From: Kutzneria chonburiensis
GTDB lineage: Bacteria > Actinomycetota > Actinomycetes > Mycobacteriales > Pseudonocardiaceae
Assembly (NCBI RefSeq): GCF_028622115.1
Contig: NZ_CP097263.1
Coordinates: forward strand, 5,270,001-5,334,000
Reading direction: 5' to 3'
Length of the DNA stretch: 64,000 nt
Below, piece by piece: positions 52,907 to 62,390 of this stretch. The position numbers and the translations under genes are program-made. The notes beneath the pieces are model-generated. The model made no database searches. It was given only the letters and a program-made list of their open reading frames with translations, and had not been told where the DNA came from. The first letter of the stretch is position 1. Each line of letters starts with the position of its first letter.

Positions 52907-53478
52907 CGTCTCTTCGGCCGGGAGATCGACTAGAGGTGGGGTGTTCACCCCGCGGCCGGCCGTTCGTGGCCCCCAGTTGGCCCGTGGGACGCCCGTGACG
53001 CGGTCGCCGGGCTGGCGGGACCCCCGAGCCGTCGGCACGCTCACGACGGCCGAAACCGAGCCCCGAACAACTGTTCGCCAGAAGCGAATATCACGCTCTG
53101 TAGTGTGACTCATCCCACAACTGGGGTGGTGATACGAACCCGGTCGTGGTTCGCTGACGTAGCTTGAGTCACTGAGTTCGTTGCACTGAGTCAGATCGGA
53201 CCCGATCCGACGACAAAATGTAACCGACTCGGCACCTGTGGGTGGCCCCGGCAACGGACCATCGACAGAGTGGGATGTCACGGAGTGTGGCTTGCTGCAT
53301 CTGGGTACATCTCACGTGACGGGCGTCGCCACTACGGTGGGGAACACCGACGAGGCGCCGAACGTCTGCAATGGTGATGGCAGCGAACACCGCGCGACGG
53401 GCGGCGACCCGGAAGCGTTGTGGTCGCAGCTGTGTAGTAGGCACCGGAGCACCGGTGCCGGGACGGAGGGAGATTTCC
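52907..53478. other. 572-bp intergenic region upstream of the DUF7455 gene
   Basis: No supportable gene. It contains AT-richer stretches around 53090-53225 with repeated cactgagt (53171 and 53185 area), tgactca/tgagtca pairs and the small palindrome gatcgg-ac-ccgatc. This is the largest non-repetitive gap in the window and probably holds complex regulation of the downstream gene. Confidence 0.5.
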
Positions 53479-53658
53479 ATGACGACCTTGCTCACCCGCC
53501 CCGAGCTGACCGCTGTCGACCGCTGCGACCGGTGCGGCGCAGCCGCTCAGGTACGCGCCGTTCTCCCGTCCGGAGGCGAGCTCCTCTTCTGCGGACACCA
53601 CGCCCGTGAGCACAGCGCCAAGCTGCGTGAGCTCTCGGCCGAGATCCAGCAGGGCTGA
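53479..53658 (+). CDS. DUF7455 small zinc-ribbon-like protein
   Basis: A 59-residue protein with ATG at 53479 and a strong GGAGGGAGA site. Cys pairs CDRCG and CGHH suggest one zinc site. It matches the short actinobacterial DUF7455 family (TAVDRCDRCGAAAQVRAVLP), consistently found near the primary sigma-factor gene. The function is unknown. Its long leader (over 500 bp) is unusual for so small a gene. Confidence 0.85.
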   Translation: MTTLLTRPELTAVDRCDRCGAAAQVRAVLPSGGELLFCGHHAREHSAKLRELSAEIQQG

Positions 53659-53707
53659 GCCCGGAGGGTTCGGGACCGGACAAGTCCACCACTTTCATAG
53701 CGACACA

Positions 53708-53740
53708 AGAGGCGCGGGCCAGGTGTGGGCCCGCGCCTCT
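53708..53740 (+). terminator. Hairpin after the DUF7455 gene
   Basis: 13-bp arms agaggcgcgggcc (53708-53720) and ggcccgcgcctct (53728-53740), with a 7-base loop, 49 bp after the stop. Confidence 0.75.
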
Positions 53741-53762
53741 TCGCTACCCGACAACGGCAGTG

Positions 53763-53819
53763 ATGCAGGGAAGGACGCCTTACCTGCGTCCAATGCAGGT
53801 AAGGCGTCCTTCCCTGCAT
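53763..53819. terminator. 25-bp perfect palindrome after the ROK gene
   Basis: Arms at 53763-53787 and 53795-53819 match over 25 consecutive bp with a 7-base loop. The core gggaaggacgccttacctgc resembles the long palindrome at 17451-17507 in its ggaagg..cttncc pattern. It starts 7 bp after the ROK stop (minus strand). Confidence 0.8.
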
Positions 53820-53826
53820 TGACTGG

Positions 53827-54999
53827 TCAGCCGGCCAGGGCCTGCTGGAAGGCCAGCTCGGCGGCACCGATGATCTTGGCTTCCTTGCCCAGCGGGGAGG
53901 CCACGATGCGGATACCGCCGACGGCCCGGCTGACCAGGCTGCGTTCCCGCACGGTCGCGGCCGCCTCGTCGACGACCGCGTCGGGCAGGGCGGCCAGCAG
54001 GTCGCCCAGCACCACCAGCTGCGGCCCGAGCAGGTTGACCACGTTGATCAGCCCGAGCCCGAGCCAGTCGGTGAACTCCCGCAGCCGGTTCAGCGCGACC
54101 TGCGGCGGCTCACCGGCCAGTGACCGCAGCTCGCCGACGACGGCCTCACGCGGCGAGCCCTCGGGCAGGCCCAGGGCTCGGCACAGGGCGTCCTCGCCGA
54201 TCTCGGTCTCCCAGCAGCCCTGGCAGCCGCAGTAGCAGGGCCGGCCGCCGGGCCGGACCACCATGTGCCCCAGCTCGCCGACGTAGCCGCCGCTGCCCCG
54301 CAGCGCCGCCCGTTCGGAGATCACCCCGCCGCCGACGCCCACGTCCACCGACACGAACACCATGTCGGCGGCCTCGGTCGCGACACCACGCGTGTGTTCG
54401 GCCAGCGCCCCGAGCTCGGCGTCGTTGCCGACCAGCACCGGCCGGTGCAGGGCCGCGGACAGCCGCTCCCCCACCGGCACGCCGGCCCAGTGCAGGTTGG
54501 GCGCTTCGTGCACGTAGCCGTCACGACGGACCACACCGGGCACCGACACCCCGACGCCGACCGGCTCGGAGCCGATCCGCTCGGCCAGCCGCCGCCCGGC
54601 GGTGCCGACCTTGGCCAGCAGGTCGTCCGGCGACCCGGAGCCGCGCGGCAGCGTCCAACCCCTGGTGCCGAGCACCTCGCCGCCGAAGCCGACGGCCGCC
54701 ACCGTGGTCTGCTCGACGCCGACGTCGACGGCGAGCACCCACAGGGACCGCGGCTGCGGCAGCACCAGCAGGGACGGCCGGCCGGCGCCGGTGCGCTTGA
54801 CCGAGACCTGCTCGACCACCACACCGGCATCGGCCAGCCCGTCCACCAGGGCCTTGATCGTGCTGCGGTTCAGCCCCAGCTCGGCGGCCAGCTCCGCCCT
54901 GGTGCACGGGCCGCCGACGTGCAGCCGGCGCAGCAGGGCGGCCCGGTTGTGCCTGCGGACCTCGTCGGGACGGGTGCCCGCGGTTGGCGGACCGCTCAC
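53827..54999 (-). CDS. ROK family transcriptional regulator
   Basis: A 390-residue NagC/XylR-type regulator: N-terminal winged helix (RAELAAELGLNRSTIKALVDGL) and a ROK sugar-kinase-like domain with the zinc-binding Cys cluster CYCGCQGCWE. It lies at the end of a sugar ABC transporter operon (31 bp after the permease) and most likely represses it until the sugar binds. Confidence 0.92.
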   Translation of the reverse strand: MSGPPTAGTRPDEVRRHNRAALLRRLHVGGPCTRAELAAELGLNRSTIKALVDGLADAGVVVEQVSVKRTGAGRPSLLVLPQPRSLWVLAVDVGVEQTTVAAVGFGGEVLGTRGWTLPRGSGSPDDLLAKVGTAGRRLAERIGSEPVGVGVSVPGVVRRDGYVHEAPNLHWAGVPVGERLSAALHRPVLVGNDAELGALAEHTRGVATEAADMVFVSVDVGVGGGVISERAALRGSGGYVGELGHMVVRPGGRPCYCGCQGCWETEIGEDALCRALGLPEGSPREAVVGELRSLAGEPPQVALNRLREFTDWLGLGLINVVNLLGPQLVVLGDLLAALPDAVVDEAAATVRERSLVSRAVGGIRIVASPLGKEAKIIGAAELAFQQALAG

Positions 55000-55029
55000 C
55001 GCACACCCCCTCGTGTCCCTTCGGGACTG

Positions 55030-56481
55030 CTAGTGGCCGGTCGCCTTGGCCCGTCGACGGGACAGCGCGTCGACGCTGGCGGCCAGCAGCAGGACCGCAC
55101 CGGTGACGATGCTGACCACGGCCGCGGGCGCGCCGATCAGACCAAGGCCGTTGCTGACGATCTGGATCACGAAGCCACCGATGATGGCGTTGGACAGCCG
55201 GCCCTTGCCGCCGAACAGCGACGTGCCGCCGATGACCGCGGCGCCGACCGCGAACAGCAGCACGTTGCCGCCACCGGCGTTCGGGTCGACCGAGCCGACC
55301 TTGGACGAGTAGACGATGGCGCCGATGGCCGAGACCGTCGAAGCGATCACGAACACGCTCATCCGGATCTTGGGCACGTTGATACCGGCGCGGCGGGCCG
55401 CCTCGGCGCTGCCGCCGACCGCGTAGATGTGCCGGCCGTACTTGGTGCGGTCCAGCACGAACGTGCCGACCACCAGCAGCACCAGCACGATCGGCACCAC
55501 GTAGGGCACGCCGGAGATGGTGATGCGGTCCGGGTTGGGCGAGCGGTTGACCGTCAGCAGGTAGGTGGCGACCGCGCCGAGCACGACGACCACGGCCACC
55601 TTGATCAGCAGCAGCGAGGTCGGCTGGGCCACCAGGCCGCGGCGGACCCGGCCGGCGTGGCGGAACAGCACCACGGCCGCGTAGCCGCCGGCGAAGATCA
55701 CGAACAGGATCCAGCTGCCCAGCGTGTTCAGGTTGTTGTTGGCCACGCCGAACAGCACCGGGTCCTGGCTGATGGACAGCGTGCCGCCGTCACCGATCAG
55801 CTTGAGGATCACGCCGCCCCAGGCCAGGAACAGGGCCAGGGTCACGACGAAGGACGGGATGCCGATCTTGGAGATCATCACGCCGGTGAGGCAGCCGATG
55901 ACCGAGCCGACGCAGACGGCCAGCAGCATCTCGACCCACGGGTTGGCCGGCACGCCGAGCAGCAGGATCAGCGTCGCGACCGCGGACAGCACCGCGCCCA
56001 GCCAGATCCGCTGCCAGACGGCGACGCCGATGGCCAGCACGCCGCCGATGATGAAGGCGTAGAAGACGGTGTCGCCCATGCCGGCCTGGAGGTTGCCGCC
56101 CTTGACGTAGTGCAGCGCCATCACGGCGGCGGCGACACCGGAGCCGGTGCCGGCGGACAGGTCGATCTCGCCCAGCAGCAGCACGAACACCAGGCCCATC
56201 GCGATGATGGTGATGCCGGCGGCCTGCGCGAGCAGGTTGGAGATGTTGTTCAGGCTGAGGAAGGTGCTCGACGAGAGGCCGAACAGGATCACCAGCACGA
56301 TCAGGCCGGCCAGCGCCGGCAGCGAGCCGAGCTCGCCGCCGCGGACGCGGTCGACGTAGTCGCGCAGGGCCTGGCCGGCGGAGCGGCGGGTGGTGTCGAT
56401 GCCGAAGTCGGCGACGGCCTGCTCCTGCTCGGCCGGCTTCTGGTCCGACGGCGGGGCGGCGGCGGCAGGTGTGTCAGTCAT
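55030..56481 (-). CDS. Sugar ABC transporter permease (XylH/RbsC type)
   Basis: A 483-residue permease with at least ten membrane helices, of the BPD_transp_2 family that imports monosaccharides. The EAA-like region AVGGSAEAARRAGINVPKIR is typical of XylH/RbsC proteins. It is about 90 residues longer than E. coli XylH, with an extra loop around 285-330 and an N-terminal cytosolic tail of about 45 residues. A single permease implies a homodimer. Confidence 0.92.
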   Translation of the reverse strand: MTDTPAAAAPPSDQKPAEQEQAVADFGIDTTRRSAGQALRDYVDRVRGGELGSLPALAGLIVLVILFGLSSSTFLSLNNISNLLAQAAGITIIAMGLVFVLLLGEIDLSAGTGSGVAAAVMALHYVKGGNLQAGMGDTVFYAFIIGGVLAIGVAVWQRIWLGAVLSAVATLILLLGVPANPWVEMLLAVCVGSVIGCLTGVMISKIGIPSFVVTLALFLAWGGVILKLIGDGGTLSISQDPVLFGVANNNLNTLGSWILFVIFAGGYAAVVLFRHAGRVRRGLVAQPTSLLLIKVAVVVVLGAVATYLLTVNRSPNPDRITISGVPYVVPIVLVLLVVGTFVLDRTKYGRHIYAVGGSAEAARRAGINVPKIRMSVFVIASTVSAIGAIVYSSKVGSVDPNAGGGNVLLFAVGAAVIGGTSLFGGKGRLSNAIIGGFVIQIVSNGLGLIGAPAAVVSIVTGAVLLLAASVDALSRRRAKATGH

Positions 56482-56501
56482 TGGAGGAGATCCCTTGCGA
56501 T

Positions 56502-57278
56502 TCAGACCGTGGCGACTTCGGGCTTGGCCAGGCCGATGTCACCCGACCGGCCGGCGGTGATCAGCTCGACGACCTGCGTGTTGGTCAGGCTCTTGGTCGG
56601 CAGCTGCGCGACCATGCGGCCCAGGTAGAGCGTCGCGACGTTGTCGGCGACCTCGAAGACGTCGTTCATGTTGTGGCTGATGAGCACGACGCCGAGGCCC
56701 TGGTCGGCCAGCCGGCGCACCAGGTCGAGGACCTGGCGGGTCTGGGCGACGCCCAGCGCGGCGGTCGGCTCGTCCAGCAGGACGACCTTGCTGTCCCACA
56801 GCACGGCCTTGGCGATGGCCACGGTCTGCCGCTGGCCGCCGGACAGCGACGCGACGAGCGTGCGCACCGACTTGACCGTGCGGACCGACAGCGAGGCCAG
56901 CGTCTCGCGGGCCGCCTGCTCCATGTCGGACTCGTCGAGCAGGCCGTACTTGCCGCGCTCACGGCCGAGGAACATGTTCTGGACGATGTCGAGGTTGTCG
57001 CACAGCGCGAGGTCCTGGTAGACGACCTCGATGCCGTAGGCGGCGGCCTCGCGGGGGCCGGAGATGTGCACCGGCTCGCCGTTGAACAGCACCTCGCCGG
57101 AGTCGATGCCGTGGATGCCGGCGATGCACTTGACCACCGTGGACTTGCCGGCGCCGTTGTCGCCGACGAGCGCGGTGACCTCGCCCGGCCGGATCGTCAG
57201 GTCCACGTCGTGCAGCACGTGGACGGGCCCGAAGCTCTTGTTGATCCCGCGCAGTTCGAGGATCGGCTGCTCGGTCAT
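56502..57278 (-). CDS. Sugar ABC transporter ATP-binding protein
   Basis: A 258-residue single ATPase domain: Walker A GDNGAGKSTVVK, signature LSGGQRQTVAIAKA, Walker B VVLLDEPTAALG and the H-loop ISHNMND. E. coli XylG/RbsA have two such domains in tandem; this has one, the form common in actinobacterial xylose-type systems. 20 bp separate it from the permease gene. Confidence 0.93.
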   Translation of the reverse strand: MTEQPILELRGINKSFGPVHVLHDVDLTIRPGEVTALVGDNGAGKSTVVKCIAGIHGIDSGEVLFNGEPVHISGPREAAAYGIEVVYQDLALCDNLDIVQNMFLGRERGKYGLLDESDMEQAARETLASLSVRTVKSVRTLVASLSGGQRQTVAIAKAVLWDSKVVLLDEPTAALGVAQTRQVLDLVRRLADQGLGVVLISHNMNDVFEVADNVATLYLGRMVAQLPTKSLTNTQVVELITAGRSGDIGLAKPEVATV

Positions 57279-57410
57279 GGGGGTGTTCTCCAGACTGTCA
57301 CTGCCCGCCCCGGTGGCGGCGGGGTGGTGGGCATGGGAAGCCGCCGCGGCCGGCCCGGGTCGGGGGTCCGGGTCGGTCGCGGCGGCGGCCTGAGCATCGG
57401 CCGTCAGCTA

Positions 57411-58529
57411 CTAGCTGATGCCGTTCGCGGTGCAGAGCGCGGCGATGTCGCCGGTGCAGACGTCGGACTTCGGCACGGCGCCGGCCGAGATGACGTCCTT
57501 GACCTTGTCCTTGGTGATCGCCTGCGGGTCGAGCAGCAGCGACGGGACCTCACGCTTGGTCTTGGGGTCCGTGGTCTTCTGCGTGGCGATCTTGTCGGCG
57601 TCGGCCTTGCTGTTCTTCAGCAGGGCGGTGGCCAGCTTGGCGGCCGCCTCGGCCTCCAGCTTGATCGGCTTGAAGACGGTCATGTACTGGTCGCCGCGCA
57701 GGATGGCCTTGAGGCCGTCGGCGGTGGCGTCCTGACCGGTCACCGGGACCTTGCCGTTGAGGCCGTTCTTCTGCAGCACGGCGATGACCGCGCCGGCGAG
57801 GCCGTCGTTCGCGGCGAGCACGCCGTCAACCTTGCCGCCGTTGGCGGTCAGGAAGTTCTCGAACGTGGTGCCACCGGTCTGGTTGTCCCACTTGTCGATG
57901 AACTGGCTCTTGACCAGCTTCAGCGTGTTGTTGGCGTAGAGCGGCGCGAGGACCGACTCCTGGCCGTCGTGGAACAGCGTCGCGTTGTTGTCGGTCGGCG
58001 CACCCTCGATCTCGATGACCTGGGCGCCCGGCTTGTCCTTCAGCGCGGTGGCCAGCGCCTGGCCCTGGAGCTTGCCGACGCCCGGGTTGTCGAACGAGAC
58101 GTAGTAGTCGGCGCTGCCGCCGGCGTTGAGGCGGTCGTAGTCGATGACCGGCACGCCCTGCTGGGCCGCCTTCTTCTCGACCGCGGCGCCCACGTCACCG
58201 GTGGTGGAGGCCAGGATCAGCACCTTGACGCCCTGGCTGAGCATCTGGTCCGCCAGCTGCGAGACCTTCTGGTCGTCACCCTGCGCGTTCTGGATGATCG
58301 GGTCGAAGCCCTCGGCCTTGAGCGCCGCTTCCAGCAGCGGGTGGTCGAAACCCTCCCACCGGGCGGACGTCGTGGTCTCGGGCAGGATCACGCCGACCTT
58401 CGCGCCGTTGCTGGCACCGCTGCTGCCCGACGTCGGGCTGCTGCCATTGCTGCTGTTGGCGCCACACCCGGTGACCGCCAGCGCGAGCCCGGTGCTCACG
58501 GCGAGCACGGCGAGAGTTCTGCTCCGCAT
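57411..58529 (-). CDS. Sugar-binding lipoprotein (XylF-like)
   Basis: A 372-residue precursor with a lipobox (AVTGC, Cys22) and a Ser/Gly-rich linker, then a periplasmic-binding-protein fold starting VGVILPETTTSARWEGFDHP, with AANDGLAGAVIAVLQKNG and VTGQDATADGLKAILRGDQYM as in D-xylose-binding proteins. It is the first gene of the operon SBP-ATPase-permease-ROK. Xylose is the best guess for the ligand; arabinose or ribose is possible. Confidence 0.92.
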   Translation of the reverse strand: MRSRTLAVLAVSTGLALAVTGCGANSSNGSSPTSGSSGASNGAKVGVILPETTTSARWEGFDHPLLEAALKAEGFDPIIQNAQGDDQKVSQLADQMLSQGVKVLILASTTGDVGAAVEKKAAQQGVPVIDYDRLNAGGSADYYVSFDNPGVGKLQGQALATALKDKPGAQVIEIEGAPTDNNATLFHDGQESVLAPLYANNTLKLVKSQFIDKWDNQTGGTTFENFLTANGGKVDGVLAANDGLAGAVIAVLQKNGLNGKVPVTGQDATADGLKAILRGDQYMTVFKPIKLEAEAAAKLATALLKNSKADADKIATQKTTDPKTKREVPSLLLDPQAITKDKVKDVISAGAVPKSDVCTGDIAALCTANGIS

Positions 58530-58578
58530 CCGGCTGTTCCCTTCATCGTGGCGCGGGTCACTGGAGGAGCCCGCGAAA

Positions 58579-58597
58579 ATGTTGTGGCGCAGAACAT
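58579..58597. promoter_or_regulatory. Candidate operator upstream of the sugar transporter
   Basis: atgttgtggcgcagaacat shows ATGTT.TG...CA.AACAT dyad symmetry, 50 bp upstream of the binding-protein start. This is a likely ROK-regulator site. A separate gagagcgctacc (58821 area) resembles half of a LacI-type sugar operator. Confidence 0.5.
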
Positions 58598-58952
58598 ATG
58601 CCCCCGGAGCCCGCTCCGAAAGGCAGCTGAAGCGGTTAAGTTCGGTTCTGGCGACACGACTCGGCAACGACCCGGTAACCGGAAGGCCGCCGCTACACCG
58701 AAAGGCCGTCTGTCAACTACGCGTTGTGACTAATACGGGGTGAACTGCCCCACGCTCGCCGCACGGTTGGCCGCTGACGCTGCGGCGAAAGGTTCACGGG
58801 TTCGATCACGGACAGGCATGAGAGCGCTACCAAGCGCCCTGCATCCATTCGGTCGTGCGGTCTAGACCACCCGCCTGGGTGAGACCCGAATGCGAGGCAC
58901 GATCACAGCCGAGGGTAGCGACCGGCTGCCGCACCCCAGCAGGAGGGCCCCG

Positions 58953-59007
58953 TTGCCACATGCGCTTCCTATGTGGCGTCTGGTGCCACATAGGAAGCGC
59001 ATGTGGC
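58953..59007. terminator. 24-bp perfect palindrome downstream of the helicase gene
   Basis: Arms at 58953-58976 and 58984-59007 with a 7-base loop. Each arm is itself a smaller inverted repeat (gccacat ... atgtggc), so a cruciform or three hairpins can form. It starts 51 bp after the helicase stop (minus strand). Confidence 0.8.
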
Positions 59008-59057
59008 ACCAAGCAGCGGGGGTGTGGTTCCCGGCGGGCGCGATGCGTGCGAGCCGG

Positions 59058-60776
59058 CTACCAGGAGCGCAGGGTGGCGATGCGTTCCTCGAGCTGCTCG
59101 ACCGAGGCCATCGCCGTGGGTGGGCCGCCGCAGTAGGCGCGGAGCTCGCTGTGGATCTTGCCGTGGGGCTTCTTGGTGCGGTGGTGGTGCATGGACACCA
59201 AGGTGTTGAGCTCACGGCGGAGCTCGGCCAGGCGCTCCTGGGTGGTGCGGGTGCGGGCGGGCTGGGCAACGGGGTCGGGCTCGGCGGCCTTGCGGGCGGA
59301 GACGTCGGCCAGCTGCTTGGCCTGGCGCTGGCGGAGCAGGTCACGGACCTGGTCGGGGGCGAGCAGACCGGGTAGGCCCAGGTAGTCCTGCTCCTCCTCG
59401 GTGCCGACCATGGCGGCGGTGCCGAACGAGGAGCCGTCGAAGATGAGCTGGTCCAGCTCGGCGGACGCGCCCAGCGAGGTGTAGCCCTTCTCCTCCTCGC
59501 CCTCGTCCTTGGTCCGGTTGGCGTCCTTGAGCAGCTCGTCGTCCCAGCCGTCGGACTCCCGGTGCGGCTTGCCGAGGACGTGGTCGCGCTCGGCCTCGAG
59601 CTCGGCGGCCAGCTGGAGCAGCACGGGCACGCTGGGCAGGAAGACGCTGGCGGTCTCGCCGGGCCGCCGCGAACGCACGAAGCGGCCGATGGCCTGGGCG
59701 AAGAACAACGGGGTCGACGAGCTGGTGGCGTAGACGCCGACGGCCAGCCGAGGAACGTCGACGCCCTCGCTGACCATGCGGACGGCGACGAGCCACCGCG
59801 ACTGCCCGGCGGCGTACTCGGCGATACGGCCGGTGGCCTTGGGGTCGTCGGAGAGCACGACCGTGGGCTCGACGCCGGTGAGCTGGGTGATGATCGTGGC
59901 GTACGCCTTGGCCGACTCCTGGTCCGACGCCAACACCATGGCGCCGGCGTCGGGAATCGACTGGCGCACCTGGTTGAGCCGCTGGTCGGCGGCGCTGATC
60001 ACGGCGGGCATCCACTCGCCGGTCGGGTCCAGTGCCGTGCGCCAGGCCCGGGCGGTCTGCTCGACGGTCAACGGTTCACCCAATCGAGCGGTGAACTCCT
60101 CGCCGGCACCGGTCCGCCAACTCGCCTCGCCGGAGTAGGCCAGGAACAACACCGGCCGGACCACGCCGTCCCGCAACGCGTCGGAATACCCGTACGAGTG
60201 ATCCGCACGGCTGCGCATCGCCCCGGCGCTGTCGGGCTCGTAGTTGACGAACGGGATCGGGCTGTCGTCGCTGCGGAACGGGGTTCCGGTCAGCGCCAAC
60301 CGGCGCACGGCCGGCGTGAAGGCCTCACGGATGGCGTCGCCCCACGACTTCGCGTCGCCGCCGTGGTGCACCTCGTCCAGGATCACCAAGGTCTTGCGGT
60401 TCTCGGTGCGCACCCGGTGCAGCGTCGGATGGGCCGCGACCTGGGCGTAGGTGACGGCGACACCGTTGTAGTCGTTGGACGTCTGCCCGGCGCCGTTGCG
60501 GAAGTTGGAGTCGATCGCGATGCCGGCCTCGGCCGCGGCCTTGGCCCACTGGTGCTTGAGGTGCTCGGTCGGCGTCACGATGGTGACCCGCTCGACGGTG
60601 CGGTCGGCCAGCAGCTCGGCGGCGACCCGCAGCCCGAACGTGGTCTTGCCGGCGCCGGGCGTCGCGACCGCGAGGAAGTCCTGCGGCTTGGACGTCAGGT
60701 ACCTGGTCAGCGCGCGGCGCTGCCAGGCCCGGAGCGGTCGTGCGGCGGTCGTCGTCGGGTTGAGGGTGTCCGTCAA
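59058..60776 (-). CDS. DEAD/DEAH-box helicase (superfamily 2)
   Basis: A 572-residue SF2 helicase with Walker A ATPGAGKTT near residue 40, the DEVH box (LVILDEVHHGG), TGTPFRSDD (motif III-like) and the C-terminal motif QAIGRFVRSRR. A low-complexity charged tail (after 420) contains coiled-coil-like segments (RLAELRRELNTLVSMHH). The family resembles the UvrB/XPB-like helicases of unknown role in actinobacteria; the substrate (DNA or RNA) cannot be told. Confidence 0.9.
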   Translation of the reverse strand: MTDTLNPTTTAARPLRAWQRRALTRYLTSKPQDFLAVATPGAGKTTFGLRVAAELLADRTVERVTIVTPTEHLKHQWAKAAAEAGIAIDSNFRNGAGQTSNDYNGVAVTYAQVAAHPTLHRVRTENRKTLVILDEVHHGGDAKSWGDAIREAFTPAVRRLALTGTPFRSDDSPIPFVNYEPDSAGAMRSRADHSYGYSDALRDGVVRPVLFLAYSGEASWRTGAGEEFTARLGEPLTVEQTARAWRTALDPTGEWMPAVISAADQRLNQVRQSIPDAGAMVLASDQESAKAYATIITQLTGVEPTVVLSDDPKATGRIAEYAAGQSRWLVAVRMVSEGVDVPRLAVGVYATSSSTPLFFAQAIGRFVRSRRPGETASVFLPSVPVLLQLAAELEAERDHVLGKPHRESDGWDDELLKDANRTKDEGEEEKGYTSLGASAELDQLIFDGSSFGTAAMVGTEEEQDYLGLPGLLAPDQVRDLLRQRQAKQLADVSARKAAEPDPVAQPARTRTTQERLAELRRELNTLVSMHHHRTKKPHGKIHSELRAYCGGPPTAMASVEQLEERIATLRSW

Positions 60777-60975
60777 CGCCGTTCACCCTCCCTAGCTGCG
60801 ACAACCTGCCGATGACGTGCGAATGCCCTCACGGTGGGGTTCCCTGAGGGCTGCCAGCAGCTTACCGAACGCCTCGGCGACGCACCGCTCGATGGCGTGT
60901 GCCGATGGACACGAGATGACGTTTCGGGGGGTGATCCAGCCGCGGCTGCCCTTATGCCGCATGCTTTGGGGTGCC

Positions 60976-62148
60976 ATGGGTCAGCAGCCTGAGCAGGACA
61001 CCGGCGCGGTCGCACCCGTCAAGCGGGGGCCGTGGCGACTCGTGGTGCGCACGGCCGGCAAGGCCTGGCACGGCGACATCTTCTCGGAGGCCGCGGAGGC
61101 GGCGTTCTGGCAGACGCTGTCGCTGCCGCCGCTGCTGCTCGGTCTGCTGGGCTGCCTGAGCTTCGTCGGCGACTGGTTCGGGCCGCAGATCGTCACCGCC
61201 GTGCAGTCCAAGATCCTTTCGTTCTGCCACACCATATTCAGTCCGAACGTCGTTGATCAAATCATCGCCCCGACGGTGGTGAGCATCCTCACCGGCGCGC
61301 ACACCGAGGTGGCCTCGATCGGCTTCCTGATCTCGCTGTGGGCCGGCTCGTCGGCGATGGCCTCGTTCGTGGACGCCATCACCGCCGCCTACGGGCAGCA
61401 CGACGTGCGGCATCCGGTGTGGCAGCGGATCTTCGCGCTGTTCATGTACGTCGTCGGCCTGGTGCTGGCGGTGATCGGGCTGCCGCTGCTGGCGCTGGGA
61501 CCGGACCTGCTGGCGACGGTCGTGCCCGGGCAGTGGCGGCCGCTGGTGCAGCAGCTGCTGAGCACGTTCTACTACCCGGTGATGGCCGTGCTGCTGGTGC
61601 TGGCGCTGACCACGCTGTACAAGGTCGCCCTGCCGCGCAAGCTGCCGTGGCACCGGGGGCTGCCCGGCGCCGGGCTGGCCATGGTGCTGTTCCTGCTGTC
61701 CAGCATCGGGTTGCGGCTCTACATCGCGTGGATCACCACCACCGGCTACACCTACGGCGCGCTGGCCACGCCCATCGCGTTCCTGCTGTTCACGTTCTTC
61801 CTGGGCATGGCGATCATCGTCGGCGCGCACTTCAACAGCGCCATCGAGGAGATCTGGCCGGCGCGGATGACCCGCCGGCAGCGGCGCAAGTGGCGGCGGC
61901 TGGAGCTGGAGCGGGCCGCGGTGCAGATCCGGGCCGGCGAGCAGGCGGCGAAGTGGCTGGCCGAGCAGCCCGAGACCCGCGAGCTGGCGACCCCGCCGCC
62001 GGCGCCGACCAACGGCGCCGAGGGTGTCACCGAGAAACTCGACACGAACGGCGTCGAGCTCACCGAGAAGTGGCAGGCGCCGTCGCCCGCCGACGTGAAC
62101 GACACCGAGCAGCTCGAGCGCCCGTCGGCGGAACGACAGAGCAAATAG
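60976..62148 (+). CDS. YihY/virulence factor BrkB family membrane protein
   Basis: A 390-residue integral membrane protein with about six helices between 45 and 300 (SEAAEAAFWQTLSLPPLLLG near the start is the family signature) and a charged C-terminal tail. The family was once called RNase BN; its true function is unresolved. The start was set at the ATG at 60976; an ATG at 60961 is also possible. Confidence 0.88.
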   Translation: MGQQPEQDTGAVAPVKRGPWRLVVRTAGKAWHGDIFSEAAEAAFWQTLSLPPLLLGLLGCLSFVGDWFGPQIVTAVQSKILSFCHTIFSPNVVDQIIAPTVVSILTGAHTEVASIGFLISLWAGSSAMASFVDAITAAYGQHDVRHPVWQRIFALFMYVVGLVLAVIGLPLLALGPDLLATVVPGQWRPLVQQLLSTFYYPVMAVLLVLALTTLYKVALPRKLPWHRGLPGAGLAMVLFLLSSIGLRLYIAWITTTGYTYGALATPIAFLLFTFFLGMAIIVGAHFNSAIEEIWPARMTRRQRRKWRRLELERAAVQIRAGEQAAKWLAEQPETRELATPPPAPTNGAEGVTEKLDTNGVELTEKWQAPSPADVNDTEQLERPSAERQSK

Positions 62149-62212
62149 CCAGCCTCACCCGGCCGCCACCCGGAGATCGCTCGGCCCCGCCCCTGTTTCG
62201 CCCGGTTGCTGG

Positions 62213-62271
62213 ATTTTCGAGGGCCGCGACCTACGCGCCCCACGACCGAGCCGGATGCGGCCCTTGAAAAT
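62213..62271. repeat. Inverted repeat after the YihY gene
   Basis: 15-bp arms (attttcgagggccgc at 62213-62227; gcggcccttgaaaat at 62257-62271) with one mismatch and a 29-base loop. Two small hairpins follow (ccctgcc/ggcaggg near 62312 and a cggc-rich one near 62355). They probably act together as termination structures in this 242-bp gap. Confidence 0.6.
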
Positions 62272-62390
62272 TCGGCAAGGGCGAGGCAGGGGTCACGAGG
62301 GGCCGAGCCGCCCTGCCGGAGGCAGGGCCATTCAACACAGTGCCGAGCCGCGACGCCGGAGGCGGCGCCAACAAGCACAGCAAGTAGCTG

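Noticed and set aside
57411-58529. Firm assignment of the transporter to D-xylose
   Set aside because: The XylF-like similarity is good, but no xylose catabolic gene (xylA, xylB) is nearby, so the sugar is left open.
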